A stretch of DNA of 64,000 nucleotides, from the NCBI GenBank assembly GCA_947650285.1, contig CANTFL010001315.1, positions 62,001 through 126,000 of the forward strand, read 5' to 3'. The translations under genes were made by a program, and so were the position numbers. This document shows positions 34,316 through 45,930 of the stretch, in pieces (position 1 is the stretch's first letter; every line of letters starts with the position of its first letter). The notes under the pieces are model-generated. The model was not told the DNA's origin, made no database searches, and was given only the letters and a program-made list of their open reading frames with translations. Source of the DNA: Hyaloperonospora brassicae. Lineage: Eukaryota > Oomycota > Peronosporomycetes > Peronosporales > Peronosporaceae.

Positions 34316-35302
34316 TGTTGCGACTTCTCAACTGCAACGGACCCTCGCCCTCCAGTTCTTCTCGCTGGTGAGTGAATACTGCTCTCAGCACCGCGAGGTT
34401 CTGAGCGGGGGACTCTGCATTTATATGAGTAGTGTCCCAGTTTATGACAGCGATGGCATCTCACCATTCGCTTGTAATTCGCAGGGCGAGGTTTCTCGAC
34501 CTCGACGTTACAGAGGTCCATTGGTTCTGGGCCTCTGACTGCTAATCGTCTCTGTGGACGACGTGGGGTCAACGTAGCGTGAGACTGCCGCACGCTATAA
34601 TCTTCTTGCTCCGCTGCGAAGATTGCCTCTATGAGCGTCTTTAGCTCTCCACGGAACAGGTGGTCCCTAACGGGACCGCCTGAAAGCCCTTATATAAAAA
34701 TTGTGATCAACACAAACTCACTCACCCGGTTCACTACCATGCAGATTGCAAGGTATCGCACATGTTGGGCGGAATCGTGAACCTTACGCTTACCCTGTTT
34801 GATTCCGAGGAGTTCAGATAGTGTCCTGAACTCTGCCCTGGGCGACTCATACGTCTCACTGAGCAGGGTCTTGAAAATCCTCAACGACCCAAACACATTT
34901 GGGTCGTGCAACTTGAGGTTCAGGTCCCAAGCCTTGGCTTCTCCTGCCAGTTTAGACTGAGCGAATGAGACTTGCATTCGCTCATCGTCGATGCGACGAG
35001 CATCGATGGCATCGTCCAGCTCGACGAACCAGCTCAACAGGGAGTCTTCCTCGACTCCCCGATACTTGGAGACCTCTAGTTTTAGATTCCCGTCGACGCT
35101 CACGCGTCGGCTCTGCGGACTGAGACTGATGTTGTCTCTGTGCTTCGGTCCGCTGGTGATTTTGTTGTTGTAACAAGGTCACCTCCGCTCGCGACTCATC
35201 AAGTTCTCGTTGCAAGAACTTGCTAACGACGACATGTTGCTGGTCCCTATTCCTTAAGGATATCATGGCCCAGATGGCTTCCTCGCCAACGGTCGAACTC
35301 AT
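34312..35302 (-). pseudogene. gag of element 3
   Basis: The N-terminal part (35302-34982) is a coiled-coil, Gln-rich segment (LQRELDESRAEVTLLQQQNH). The capsid-like core (35103-34690) has KLEVSKYRGVEEDSLLSWF, QVSFAQSKLAGEAKAWDLNL and FRTLSELLGIKQGKRKVHDS, the Retrotrans_gag pattern. The nucleocapsid piece (34593-34312) has a perfect CX2CX4HX4C knuckle, CHRCHKLGHYSYKC. Frame changes separate the three parts. Confidence 0.72.
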
Positions 35303-35430
35303 TCGTTCGATCGCACTCCATTCGATGTCGCTCGAATGGGATTAGCTTTCACGGGTTCCGTGAAATCTGTCGCCTTCGACTTCGTCCAACATGTTCATGT
35401 TGGGCGATGGGGTTGTGGTCCTTGGACGGA

Positions 35431-35448
35431 CTACTAAGTGCTACCAGG
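35431..35448 (-). promoter_or_regulatory. Putative primer-binding site of element 3
   Basis: On the minus strand, two bases after the 5' LTR end, TGGTAGCACTTAGTAG begins. It has the TGG start expected from a tRNA CCA end. Its tRNA is not identified, and it differs from the primer site of elements 1 and 2. Confidence 0.4.
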
Positions 35449-35888
35449 TGTGACGGGGCACTGTTGACTACGTACTGGGTGTCCAGTACGGAGTATACTT
35501 CCACTGACGACAGTGGTCGACAGTGCCCTGCTAGGTGTTTAAGGAGTACAGAGGAAGGAAAGGAGACTAAGTAGTCAGACTAGTCTCTCGGTAAAAGTAA
35601 AACTGTATTAATATAATTAAGTCCTATAATTCCTTGAATCTCTGTTGTCCTGACTTAGTTATACTAATATAATTATATGTATGATGAAGTCTACTCACCA
35701 CCCATTGCGCGCGTCTAGCAGCGATTGGTGGGTTGATATCATCACGATATCAACCAATGAGTAGACCCTTCGGTCATCCCAACAATATCACCATGTCTTG
35801 TGATATTGTTAAAAGAATATTCGACGTTATATTCTTTGTTGTCAGATCGTTTTAATGACAATCTCATGTAATGGGCTACCCCGTTACA
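35449..35888 (-). repeat. 5' LTR of element 3
   Basis: In plus orientation it runs from TGTGACGGGGCA to CCCCGTTACA, 440 bp. Hairpins lie at 35471-35490 (CGTACTGG / CCAGTACG), 35501-35516 (CCACTG / CAGTGG), 35724-35758 (TTGATATC / GATATCAA core) and 35783-35808 (CAATATCAC / GTGATATTG). It is clearly related to, but considerably diverged from, the 28159-28549 copy. Confidence 0.85.
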
Positions 35889-36840
35889 GTACGGGTGAGG
35901 ACAATCGATGCCGCTAGTTGTAATTGAGCTAAATACGATGAACGCTTAAGGCTGCTTCTTCCTGACATTTGTTCGAGTACGTATCCTATCGTTTATCCAC
36001 CCGCCATCGACTTAACCCTATTCATCATCGGTGCCACCATCCAACACCAAGTTCGTTGCCTCAACATCAACAGGTCTGTCTCAATCGATTTAATCCACAT
36101 ATCAATGCTTTTTGCACGGTCATTTACAAATGAGCTGCATATCGTCGTCTTGTGTATGTGCGCTATCGCTCTATATCGCCTATACCAGCGTCAACCGACA
36201 TGCCGTTCCAGGTCAAACTTATAACTTCAATAGCTTCTCACACGACGTGCTCAATTCAGACTACGTACAGCCTTGTTCACTCGAAAATGGGGCAAAACAA
36301 TAGAAGAATTGATTCCAATCGAATGAAATACGTCTGCATTTTATTCGAGTTGTAATCAACTCTTCTTCTGCCTGCGTACAAGAAAAATTGTCGTCGAGTA
36401 TGTACACACAGCCACGTAGGAATGAGGCAGCTACATCATGGCCCCTGTATAAAAACGCATGGCAAATGGACTTTGCAAATAAACGCATGACCGTTTCAGG
36501 CCGTCGCCATGGCCCCCTCAGTGACTTACCGGTAGTAGGGTGAGCTTGAAGGGTGCTGTAGCCTTTACCAGTGCCGCACATTTGTCTATGCACCGAAAAA
36601 TCTAGCGATAGCATATACGGCTTTCTAATGCACTACATGCCAGGATTCACTGGCATACTTTCACCGCCCGGCTGGATTGGAAATATGACTAATCACTACG
36701 AACCCTAGTTCAAGCTTTGCCTTGAGCTAAACTCGGATGTCCTCGCTGCTGCCACATTCTTGATAAACCTTGGAGAGTGCTGCTGCGCGGGATCGAGTCC
36801 TAAATACTAAGCCCGTGTACTACAAGGCGCATCTTTCATA
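35889..36840. other. Intergenic sequence between element 3 and the effector region
   Basis: No gene is recognised. Short frames at 36112-36355 (plus) and 36261-36614 (minus) carry no motif. Confidence 0.4.
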
Positions 36841-37230
36841 TTGGTGTGTGTCAATCGTTTTGCGTGGGTAGCAATCTTGTGCGTGCGGGCATACTCTCTC
36901 GCTTTATATGATAATTATGATACCACAAGAAAATTTAGATATGTTCATCGTCAATATTGCTCGTTTGACAACTATTACGAATACACAGGGCCTTACGCAT
37001 GTCTTATCGACAGATGGACAAGCATAAAATTTGCTTTACACACAGGGAACTGCCGCGAAGTGCGGCGTAATGTTACGCACAAAACCAGAAATGGCTTTAT
37101 CTTCTGGGCTTACGGTGATGCTTTTAGAGTAACACAACACAATTGCGGACTGCTAAGATCGGCCTTGTTGTCCGTAGGCGTAGACAGAGCAAGGCTGACG
37201 ATATGGATTGATGTGAAGGACTCGTTTTAA
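36841..37230 (+). pseudogene. Open frame resembling a small secreted Cys-containing protein, without ATG
   Basis: The 129-codon frame opens with a hydrophobic stretch (VNRFAWVAILCVRAYSLA) like a signal peptide. It is followed by an aromatic, Tyr-rich segment with four spaced cysteines (QYCSF, YACLID, GNCRE, HNCGLL). The first codon is TTG, and the in-frame stop upstream (36808) leaves no ATG. It is therefore either a dead gene, an exon of a spliced gene, or chance. I do not recognise a family. Confidence 0.25.
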
Positions 37231-37541
37231 CAGCTTGGGTTGTGGCATGGGGCTAGGAAGTACCACAAAAGGATGACAAAAAGACGCTAGCAGGAGTCTA
37301 TGTACAGAATACGAACGACCCAGTAAGCTGAGCAAACAAGTAAGTGCTCACGAGTAGCGTGAATTGTATTCGATCGATAAGGGTGGTACCGCAAGTATTA
37401 GAATGTATTGTATTTAGAAGGTAAAGAAAACAAAACTATACGAAAGACAGCAGAGTCCCGTAACAAAATCAACAACGCCGGCTACACCTCTCCACTTTAT
37501 GACGAGTCTCTCAATGCAGCACGTTTACTAGCCTAAAGACT

Positions 37542-38228
37542 TCAAGCAAAGTCAACCCCAGGAAAACGCTGGCCGTAGTCGCTTCGGAGTTGTTTAGCCA
37601 ACATTTCCTCCTCCTCTTTCGTTTGTATACCTCCCCTTGCGACATTGTTTTTCTTCTTGTCCATTGATTCCGTGAACGTTTTGACGAGAGAGACTCGTTT
37701 CTCTTTAGGAAGGCGCACGTTGACATTGCCAATCAGACCAATCATCGTTCTATATGAATGGCTGTCACGGAATTTCAAGGGAATACGAAACTTCTCCGCC
37801 AGCTGCTTTTCCGAAAGCCATTGAGTCCATAGGCTCTTGAAGTGTTTGACCAGCGCATCATCTAATTGCTTTGAAAGCTGCACCGCGTCCTTCGCCATCG
37901 ACGCGCGTATTGCAACATCCTTCGCATTTCGTGCTCTGGCAATCTTGGATCCATGCGCCTTGACAAATCCTTGAACAGTGCTTTCTAAAGCTGTCCTTGT
38001 TGCATCGGTGGACTTGAACTGTTGCCCTAAGCCTTTGGCAATGTCGTCAAAGGCTTGTCCGTTGAGTAGTCGACTTTCTCCATCGGCAATCGCTTCAGCC
38101 TTAGATCCGCGAAGGCCACTCGTTGGATCGTCCGCCTCCTCGCCACGAAGTGCATGGGCTTGTAGCAGATTCACCTTGGACACGAAAACGACGATGCCAG
38201 GCAGGAGCACGGCGTGGACAAGACGCAT
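37542..38228 (-). CDS. Candidate secreted effector with degenerate RxLR-like motif
   Basis: A single-exon frame of 228 codons with a true ATG at 38228. Residues 1-26 form a typical signal peptide (basic start, hydrophobic core GIVVFV, cleavage probably after LLQAHA). The next 35 residues are acidic and flexible. SRLLNG at 52-57 sits where the RxLR motif of oomycete effectors is expected, but the fourth position is Asn, and no clear dEER follows. ALRG (26-29) and GLRG (39-42) are further LR-type motifs. The C-terminal part (60-228) is helical and charged, with SLWTQWLSEKQLAEKFRIP (132-150) recalling the Trp-containing helical repeats of RxLR effectors. It has no cysteine framework and no transmembrane segment after the signal. 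It lies alone between transposons, typical of effector genes. Function is unknown, and it could instead be another secreted protein. Confidence 0.65.
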   Translation of the reverse strand: MRLVHAVLLPGIVVFVSKVNLLQAHALRGEEADDPTSGLRGSKAEAIADGESRLLNGQAFDDIAKGLGQQFKSTDATRTALESTVQGFVKAHGSKIARARNAKDVAIRASMAKDAVQLSKQLDDALVKHFKSLWTQWLSEKQLAEKFRIPLKFRDSHSYRTMIGLIGNVNVRLPKEKRVSLVKTFTESMDKKKNNVARGGIQTKEEEEMLAKQLRSDYGQRFPGVDFA

Positions 38229-41200
38229 TGCTCACGAGAAGCGCTGAGAAGTAATCGCTCGAGGGTGAATGTGAGAATGACGTGGAGTGTGGGCCTCGGA
38301 GATGCAGTGCGACCGGCACCCAACGTGCGGTTTGAACCCTGCTTTCGAGACATGCGTCCGGTCGTCTACCGTATGGTCATAAGACTGGAAGGTGCGGTTC
38401 ACTGCTCTTATCCTTACGATCGTCCTTAGGATAGTGAGAGAGAGTAACAGTCTGTCTTTGTACCTTTACGGTTTACGAGATAGCTGAAAAGTCTCTAGCC
38501 GCTCGAGCACCCCTACCGGTGATGTGAGCTGCCTTCCCGGTTCATATCGAAAAAAACATTGCAGTTTTTCTTCTAAAGTTTTAGTTCATTCGGCACTGGT
38601 AGATCTTTTACTATTGCTTAGGGCAGTGCCCTGAGCAGGCTACCAACAAATCGGGACTGCAGTCCGTTTAAAAAGCGGAGTGTCCTACTTATCTTAGAAA
38701 CGTATCCATTAAAGCTCAATTGGAACTGGTATTTTCTTTACCTTTTTTGATTTGTGTTAAATAAGACTAATGGAAAGCCTAACCGTAACCCATTTTTTAT
38801 AGGCAAACACCTATGTTTTTTACGATTTCCCGGGCGCCGCACCCAACTGCCGCATCCTTATCCGGGCTTTGTAACCTTCGGACACGCAATGTAACAACGC
38901 CGAAATTTTTGCTACATGCGCTCTTCCAGCATTGACGTGAACATAGCGAGAGACGACACTCTCGCCAGCCACCCCGTCTGTTCACGACACCTCCACCGAC
39001 ACCAAATCGGACAGGAGCGGTGCTGAAGTGTTTCCCGTCGCACCACTGCAACCCCTGCGACATCGCACGGCTGGAAATGCGGACCGCGAAAAGCGGGGCG
39101 CCCGTCGTCGACGCAGGCTCTGCCGGAAGGGGCACATTGCAGTCGGCCTGCGTTTGCGTGTAAGGACGGGGCCGTCTGCGAGCAATCAACGCAGAGAGGT
39201 GAGGATTCGGGCAGCCCTTTGCGTGTCGGCAGGCAGGCACGCAAACTCAGTCCCTCGTCCAGACATGCTATCGCATCGCAATCAAGCGTCTCAACCTTTG
39301 ACCTGCTGACCGCGTGGCAGAGAACGACGGGAGGGGACTGCTGACGTGCAAGAGGTGTAGAGAGACCGCAGCACATACTTCCTGGGGTCGTCCAAACGCA
39401 CGTGCGTGCTGGCGGCACCTCACTCGACACTGGACCGGCGAAACCGCGAAGTGCTTTGAAGTGTCAAACACTTGAGCCACTGCGCCAATCGTCGAGCTTC
39501 AATGATACCCCACCGACTCCGTCAGCGCGTGTGAGGCCGACCGTTTCACGATGATTGCACTCCAACAAGGACCGATTGTCAGCGCATCTGGTTTCTTAGA
39601 AGCTCCATTTGCCAAGTGCACTAGGACCGAACGAAACGCGGCAACATCCCGAGGCGGACCTACTTCTCCAGTACCGCGCGTCTCTGGATACAGGAAATTG
39701 GCATCGGTCGGCTGAAGGTTGTCGCATTTTGCGAACATCGAACAGCGGTAAGTGCTCTACGTGGACCCCGTGCTCGCGCGCGCGTGTGTACAAGTGTTGC
39801 TTCCTCCAGCCATAGTGGGGCGCCCTGCATGCACATGTGTCCGCCACGAAAAGTGCACCTCCAGCGCTTCTGTCGTGGCTCAGGGCCTTAAGACATCTTG
39901 CACATAACGACACGTACACAACGGTCGTAAAGCTCTACGTCCAGACACGCATCGTTCGACCATTAGCTCGAGTGCGTCGGATCTTTTGTCCTCACTCACT
40001 CTTTCCTTCTTCGTAACTCCTCGATAACCGCCACGACTCCTAAAATGCACTGTCTCATCAGACACGACACTCTTCTCATCAGACACGACACTCTTCTCCG
40101 CCGACCTCATTCATAGCGAAGAACCTGAGTAAGACCACGTGTCCATATGCACTTCCAACGGTTCGAAGGTGTGCAATCCGTAGACGATAACAATGTCCAG
40201 TAGCAGTGATCAGCCACGACGAAAGCGGCCCACGATCGCCGCAGATCCTCACTTTCTGGAGAATTGCCTCCGTCGCAACTTTTAAACGCAAACACTCTAG
40301 ACGCCGAGGAGGTGTCGACAAAGATGACCGAGACAGCTCGCTATAGATGCGACAACTGGAAGGGTATATCGAGGAGGTATGCTTGTGGTTAGCGGAATGC
40401 CATCGCGCGGAAACGGCTTGTTCGCACCTTTGTGCGAGCTCAGTTTCACGATGATGCCGAGCGGGGGAAAAGGTGTGGGACGGATTTGGTTTTTAATGTG
40501 TTCCGTTTGCATTACGCATTTATGGAGGAGGCAACGATGCCGTGTTCAGAGGGTGAGTCTACGACGGCTCAAAGTGTCGTCCATTTCTGGACAACCGGGT
40601 CCGTCAATTAACGGCCTTGGCTATGGTGAGCATAGAGGGGCGTCGACAGTTCTTCGAGGGGCTCGATTACATGCCTCCCTTGAACTTTTACTCTTGAGGC
40701 TAGCGGAGTTTCGCTACCACTAGAGAGGTGCTTGATCCACCGCCGCGACCGCGCTGTATGTTCGCTTAGAAGATTTCAGACTTCTAGCGCGTAACCATCA
40801 TGTCAATAGACAGTCATGAACTCTCTCTCTCTCTCACCTTTGTGCGAGCTCTATGGACAGACAAAGCTGCCAGGGAAGGCATACCAGCGCTTGCGACGAC
40901 GATGACGTCCGTAACGTAGTCAAGTAGTGCAGATGATGACGACGGCTCTTTCTTTGCGAGTGGTGGGAGGCGGTGGTAACGACAACAAAGCCCGACAAGC
41001 GACTCATTGAGTTGCCTTGTAGCTTGTACGCAGCAATGCCGAGCAGCACTTCGTGGCTTCTAGTCGTTGTCGATCTTGAGTTGTAGAGGCTGGATACGCT
41101 AGATACCTAAGTAAGGACTCTGCTCGTAAGTCGGCTCAGCTGCTGTTGCTGATCTTGGCTAACGCGAGGCGACTCGTCTACTGGATGCAGCGAAGCCAGT

Positions 41201-42414
41201 CGGTCATTGTTGGTCGTCCATTTGTCAACCGCTGCTGTTGGCCACCGTCGTCGATATCGTCGCCCAAATTACGGTCCCATTTCTCCTCGGCTAATGTGAC
41301 AAAAGGCTTCGTTCGATGTCGACAATGCGGTCCTGACGATAGATTTTCCAGTTGCCACGAGTGGTGGAGTGGCAACGTCCTACTGAAGCCCACGTCGTTG
41401 CTAAGGGTAGTCAACTGTTTATTGTCGCATTTGAATAGCATAGGGTGGTCAACCTGCTTTCCGCTGCTAGTTTCTAGCGCCAGCGATGATTACGGCCAAG
41501 GCGCTGATGGACATTCACTACTTTGGATTCATTTACCGTCCAGTAACACCACTTCCTCCGCATTAGTCAGTCATTTTGAGTGGCATCTGACTCAAGCTAT
41601 ACTGTGTTGGACATCGAGGCTGTTTCCAACATTGTGGGCGTGGCCTCCGTCGCTCTGCACAGCGCTCCGCCTTCGAAAGCGCTACCTTTCCCGTCTCAAT
41701 CGCGGGTCTTTGAATTTTCCAACGTGCTGCGCGGTTGTGTACCGACTATCTTTCGAACTCCTTGAGATGCTGCCTATTCGTGCTCGAAGTACGTATTGAC
41801 ATGACAGGTTTGCGGAATGCAGCGAGCGGCGTGAAAGTCCTCGCTCACTTTGACGCTGTGACAGGATCACTATCTGGTCCGACGAGCGTAAGGCGATATG
41901 TATCCACGACGACACTGATGACGGATGTGACTTTTCATTATCAGACACAAGATGTTTACGCCTTGTAACGTGATGATGATGGTTTCGTCTTGTAATGAGA
42001 CACCTAGAGTGCAAGTGCTACCAGTAGCTACGCCTTCAGCGTTTCGTTGCGGTCGGTGAAATAGGACAATGCCACTGCTTTCGGACGAAGTCAATCACCG
42101 CGTCGTATAAACTTGATCGGTAACATCTCCATACATTGGTGTCTCCATCTTCTGTTTTAGTGGTTTCGGCACGTGCACACAGTGCTTAGTAAACAGGACT
42201 TGGGCGCCAAGAGTCCTCGAGCCGTACACTACCCCCGTTGGTATCTTCAGCTGTCTCACAAGTTTGTGGGCTGTGCTTGTGTCGATGTCGCACATATACG
42301 GATAGCAGTCGCGCTTAGCAAGCAAACATAGCTAGATAAACTGCTCTTTTACAAGAGACAACGACAAGTATGCGATCACTTTTATGTATCTCCATTTCAA
42401 GGACAGTAGCAGAG
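38229..42414. other. Intergenic sequence, no supported gene
   Basis: A GC-rich part (38.8-39.5 kb) yields long overlapping frames on both strands with Cys/Arg/Pro-rich, motif-free translations. At 39.5-39.74 kb (minus) a fragment with FRSVLVHLANGASKKPD faintly recalls copia RT C-termini, but not convincingly. A 217-codon frame at 41146-41799 (plus) begins with TTG and has no motif. A CT microsatellite lies at about 40820-40835. Confidence 0.4.
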
Positions 42415-42559
42415 CATCGGGACGCGTTATACATCTCCGACCGAAAGACTACCTGGCGCCAACTCTATCTCCAACTACACAAATACACATTATCAGTTGT
42501 TTTTGGGCCGTAATTTGAGCTCGTCTTGACAGATGGCTTACCGACAGCGGTACATAGCA
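42415..42559 (+). repeat. Dispersed 145-bp repeat, copy A
   Basis: The sequence around CTGGCGCCAACTCTATCTCC, then CAGTTGTTTTTGGGCCGTAA and TTGAGCTCGTCTTGACAGAT, recurs in inverted orientation at 60171-60318 with roughly 10-15% differences. The element type is unknown. Confidence 0.7.
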
Positions 42560-43409
42560 TCGGATTCTACGCTAAGAGAAGCTCAAAGAACGTAATCAAA
42601 CTTATGAGAAATCACGACCCTGCCCGGGTCTCCGTCTATTTAATAGGAGGCGAACTAGCCCCCAAAAGCCGACCCTTGCATTCTGTGTGTCACCTCCTAC
42701 GCATCTGCATTCCTATCAACGTACGCGGACCTACGGGAAAAACCATCGGGACACGGTAGGACCGTGATCCGCCTACGGCACACTAAATTTGGCTCTGACA
42801 TGTAGCTAATCAATTCTTCTGCAACTTCAGGGTAATATGTTAGAGGTGACGAGCTCTACCGCGACTGATCACACCTGCTGGCAGAACAAGATGAAATCGT
42901 ATTGGTTTTGTACCCAACTGCGTCACCGGTTTCGTTGATGTACAGGGGCCAGGGGACAATGCCAGGATCTGGAAGGCGATCACAGGACAAGATTTCGAAG
43001 ATAGCGGTCGACAATTTTGCTCAGCATGACAGTCTTGTGATTCGTTTGCGACGTGCATGTCTCTACAAACGATGACAATATGCACCTACACAATAATGTT
43101 GGGCATATCTGCATCATGTTTAGCAGGATGACTGGGAAACAAGTGAGGACACGCCGGCGCGCTCACGCTGCTGATGAGACCACGTTATGAAGAGTGCTAG
43201 GTTGCAAAGGTACAGTAGTGCACCTGTTCTTTGAATATGTATATGAGCCAGCGCCCTGGGGTCAATGATTATGCAGCGGACTGGTGTAAATTTGTACAAG
43301 CGGGAGATGCTAAGGAAACGAAGCCATTATTTCAACCGCAGCTATCTACTAATGCCTAACAGCTTTTCGGCGCATGTAAATTCTTTTTACAGAACGAGAG
43401 AAGACTCAC
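42560..43409. other. Intergenic sequence or decayed LINE RT
   Basis: No convincing coding signal. By position this could be the eroded upstream part of the LINE relic that follows. I could not recognise RT catalytic motifs. Confidence 0.3.
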
Positions 43410-45930
43410 ACGGTGGAACAACGGACGCAGCTCGCCAGTGATATCGCTGTTCCCAAAATCACGTTTTTAGCACGGCACTGTTGGCCTCCTCCTGCAGTGG
43501 TTGCCCGATTGCACGGCTTATTTATTGTCTTTGTATGGGGCGTCCGTGATGGCAAGCGGTCCCGGCCGTGGGTCCCTTTCGAGATAGCTTCTTTACCAAT
43601 CCAATAGGGGGTCTAGCGTTGCCTTGTATTCGGACGGAATTGATGACTATGGCAGAAACAGCGGTTGGACACTAGGTAGCTACTCTTTCTTCGACGGACA
43701 TCCTACTTGGTGATTACTTGTGGGGATCGAGCGGGTCAGGTCTGGCTTACATCACGCCTTGTTATCAAGAAGACAAGCATCCTCGATATAGAGCGACTCT
43801 TTGGCATACCGAATCCGACATTGTTGTAATTTCTGCGGCTAGAAACGCTCGCCAAGGTGCGGTCAGGGAGGTCTGTCGACGTGCCTTCGCGTTTACTGCG
43901 CGCGCTGCAGTCGCCTATAATGACGACGGTAGTGTCACACTTGATGTTCGGCGGGTGCTTGATGATCGACTGCGCGCCGGGATGCTTGCTAAAGTTGCGG
44001 CGTCGGGGCGATTCGATAACCGATGGCTTGTCCACGCCACGCTCACGGATATGTCGTGGCTGCGAGATCGACGGGGTACGGCTTATACATTGAACGGAGC
44101 CGACTTCGTCGTGGGTTTGACTTACCTTGGCGAGGAAATGTCGTGGACGACCCTGCAGACTAGAATTGTCTTGTTCTCTATCCCACGCGAGACATGGCGA
44201 CCCAGTCTATGGCGATGAGACGACATTTCGGTCCTTCTGCCTCGCCCTTCTTTACAATTTCTCGTCTCTGGTCTATCGCGCGCTTGAACCTGGGGCCTTA
44301 ATTTCGTATTTAACGAAGGTGCATCAAATTCATGATTGGCTTCTCACTAGTGACGGTACTTCTCTCCAGTATTTTCATACCGGCATGGTATGTGGGATGC
44401 AACCAGTTTCTTCGATGGCGGCGTGCGATAACGCCGCTTCCTCAGCCAATGGTACTCCTGTCCATTTTGGCGCGCATCCGATGCTCACGCGGGTTGTCCA
44501 CCTGTAGGCCGGTCGTCGACGGTGGCGGCCACAACAACAGAAAATCAAACAGCTTATCTCACGGCGGCGCTATATTGAAGGAAATAGACTTCTCGATGAA
44601 CGGGTTGCAAAGGAGTACTTTTACGTGATATCGGAAGTTTCACCATTGATCACGTGTCGAGATATCAGACGAATTCGTGCGTCCTTTCCGACCAACGCTC
44701 AGACGCTCTATCGACTGAAGAGTAACAGTTTCGCCGCTCTGTAATTGGACACAGCAAGGTCTGTCGTGCCCCGTCCCTAGGTGTGTGACTGCTGGTCCAG
44801 ATCTGGCAATCCATATCTTTTGAGCTTTCCCTAGCGCTCGCCGACACTGGGAATATCTCCTTGATTGGTGGCGATGGCTTCGTACTTTCCACAAGGATAA
44901 CTTGCATGTATGGGAGATTGGACTGGACCTACAGGGGATTCCGCCCAATGCCTGGTTCGTTGCTAAGCAATCCCTGAATATAGACACTGATTTATTAAGA
45001 GCTCAGGCTGCGGTATTCTCGGCAGCTCGAGAGCTGTGACGTTTCGCCGTCTCGACGACACTTCATGCCATCTTGGTCGAGCACCTCCGCCGCATGGAAG
45101 ACCCGTCTCTATCCCAGGAAGTTCACACAGCTAGGGCCAAGACTATCTTTCTCTGGTCGGTTCAGAGGTTCCGTGGACCAACCTACCAGCACGAAATGGG
45201 GAGGACGGGCAACTGTTTGCGCAGGTACGGTCGGCCTTGACTGATATCCTCCTCTACTACGAAGAATCTCCTTTGTTGCACGTATGACCTATCGAACGGT
45301 TCCCAGGAGTGCTCTACCTCCTCTTCTACGATGGAGGATCCCGCGGACATCCAGGTCCAGGCGGAGCTGAATCTGTTATTGTCCGTCTCCACGTTCCGAC
45401 GCACGACGCATGCATTTTGTTGGTATCGAGCGTGGCTTATGCCTCTGCCGATGCTACTAACAATATCACTGATATTGGGGACCATCCACGGTCTTTGGTA
45501 GGCAAAAGCCAGCGATTACTTACCCCTGCATGTCATTGAGTACAGCGCGCTTGTGCTTTCGCAACTCCTAACACGACACCCTCCACGCCAGCAGCACTTG
45601 GTGCAGTTATTCACCGAAGCAAGCGCCATCACTAACGATATCCATGTCTCCAGATGGGGCCATCATTATCGCACTTACAACAAAATGTCGGATCGACTGG
45701 CGAATATCGCTGTGGAAACAGGAACGTCACTTCAAGCGCACGCTTCTCTAACCCCGGTCTAGTCCAGGAGGCTAAGACCTTCCTTGATTCTGATGTCAAT
45801 CATTTGTTGGAGGCCTCTCGCACCGAACAATACGACATGCAGGGTCCCATACTGACACCGAGGAACCTGATCATCTCGCGCAGTAGTCTGCGCGCAGGCG
45901 TTCTGATGTTCGAGACCTAGTGCTACCTAG
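43410..45930 (+). mobile_element. LINE (non-LTR retrotransposon) relic with RNase H
   Basis: Pieces in shifting frames are in the order of a LINE ORF2 C-terminal half. 43445-43607 reads KITFLARHCWPPPAVVARLH and FIVFVWGVRDGKRSRPWVPF, the thumb region after RT of oomycete-type LINEs, followed by a GGLALPC piece and ELMTMAETAVG. 43718-44218 is an uninterrupted 166-codon segment between RT and RNase H. 45309-45480 begins an RNase H (FYDGGSRGHPGPGGAESVIV, with TNNI near its second active-site block). 45553-45762 closes with RTYNKMSDRLANIAVETGTS, the last RNase H Asp region. Frameshifts and stops are many, the RT catalytic motif is not found, and no poly(A) tail is obvious. Confidence 0.65.

Larger units (their letters stand above)
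28159..35888 (-). mobile_element. Element 3: Ty3/Gypsy LTR retrotransposon (family H), minus strand
   Basis: Two related direct repeats (28159-28549 and 35449-35888) flank a 6.9-kb interior. A polypurine tract abuts the left one (the 3' LTR on this strand). On the minus strand the interior encodes gag with a zinc knuckle, a DCGA-type protease, RT with YFDD, RNase H, integrase and a C-terminal chromodomain. A long antisense frame (plus strand, 28683-30302) overlaps the end of pol. Unlike elements 1 and 2 it has a single RNase H, small LTRs and a different protease, so it is a separate lineage. No matching target-site duplication is visible (CAGC on the left, GTAC on the right). Confidence 0.9.

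Noticed and set aside
38797..39430. Long overlapping frames in a GC-rich part (147 and 172 codons, minus strand)
   Set aside because: Frames are open on several strands at once and the translations are Cys/Arg/Pro-rich without motifs. Few stops are expected at this GC content.
39499..39738. Possible copia-type RT fragment (FRSVLVHLANGASKKPD)
   Set aside because: The resemblance is limited to about 20 residues, with no supporting motifs before or after.
41146..41799. 217-codon plus-strand frame
   Set aside because: It starts with TTG, has no recognisable domain and conflicts with other frames. It may be eroded LINE sequence but cannot be supported.
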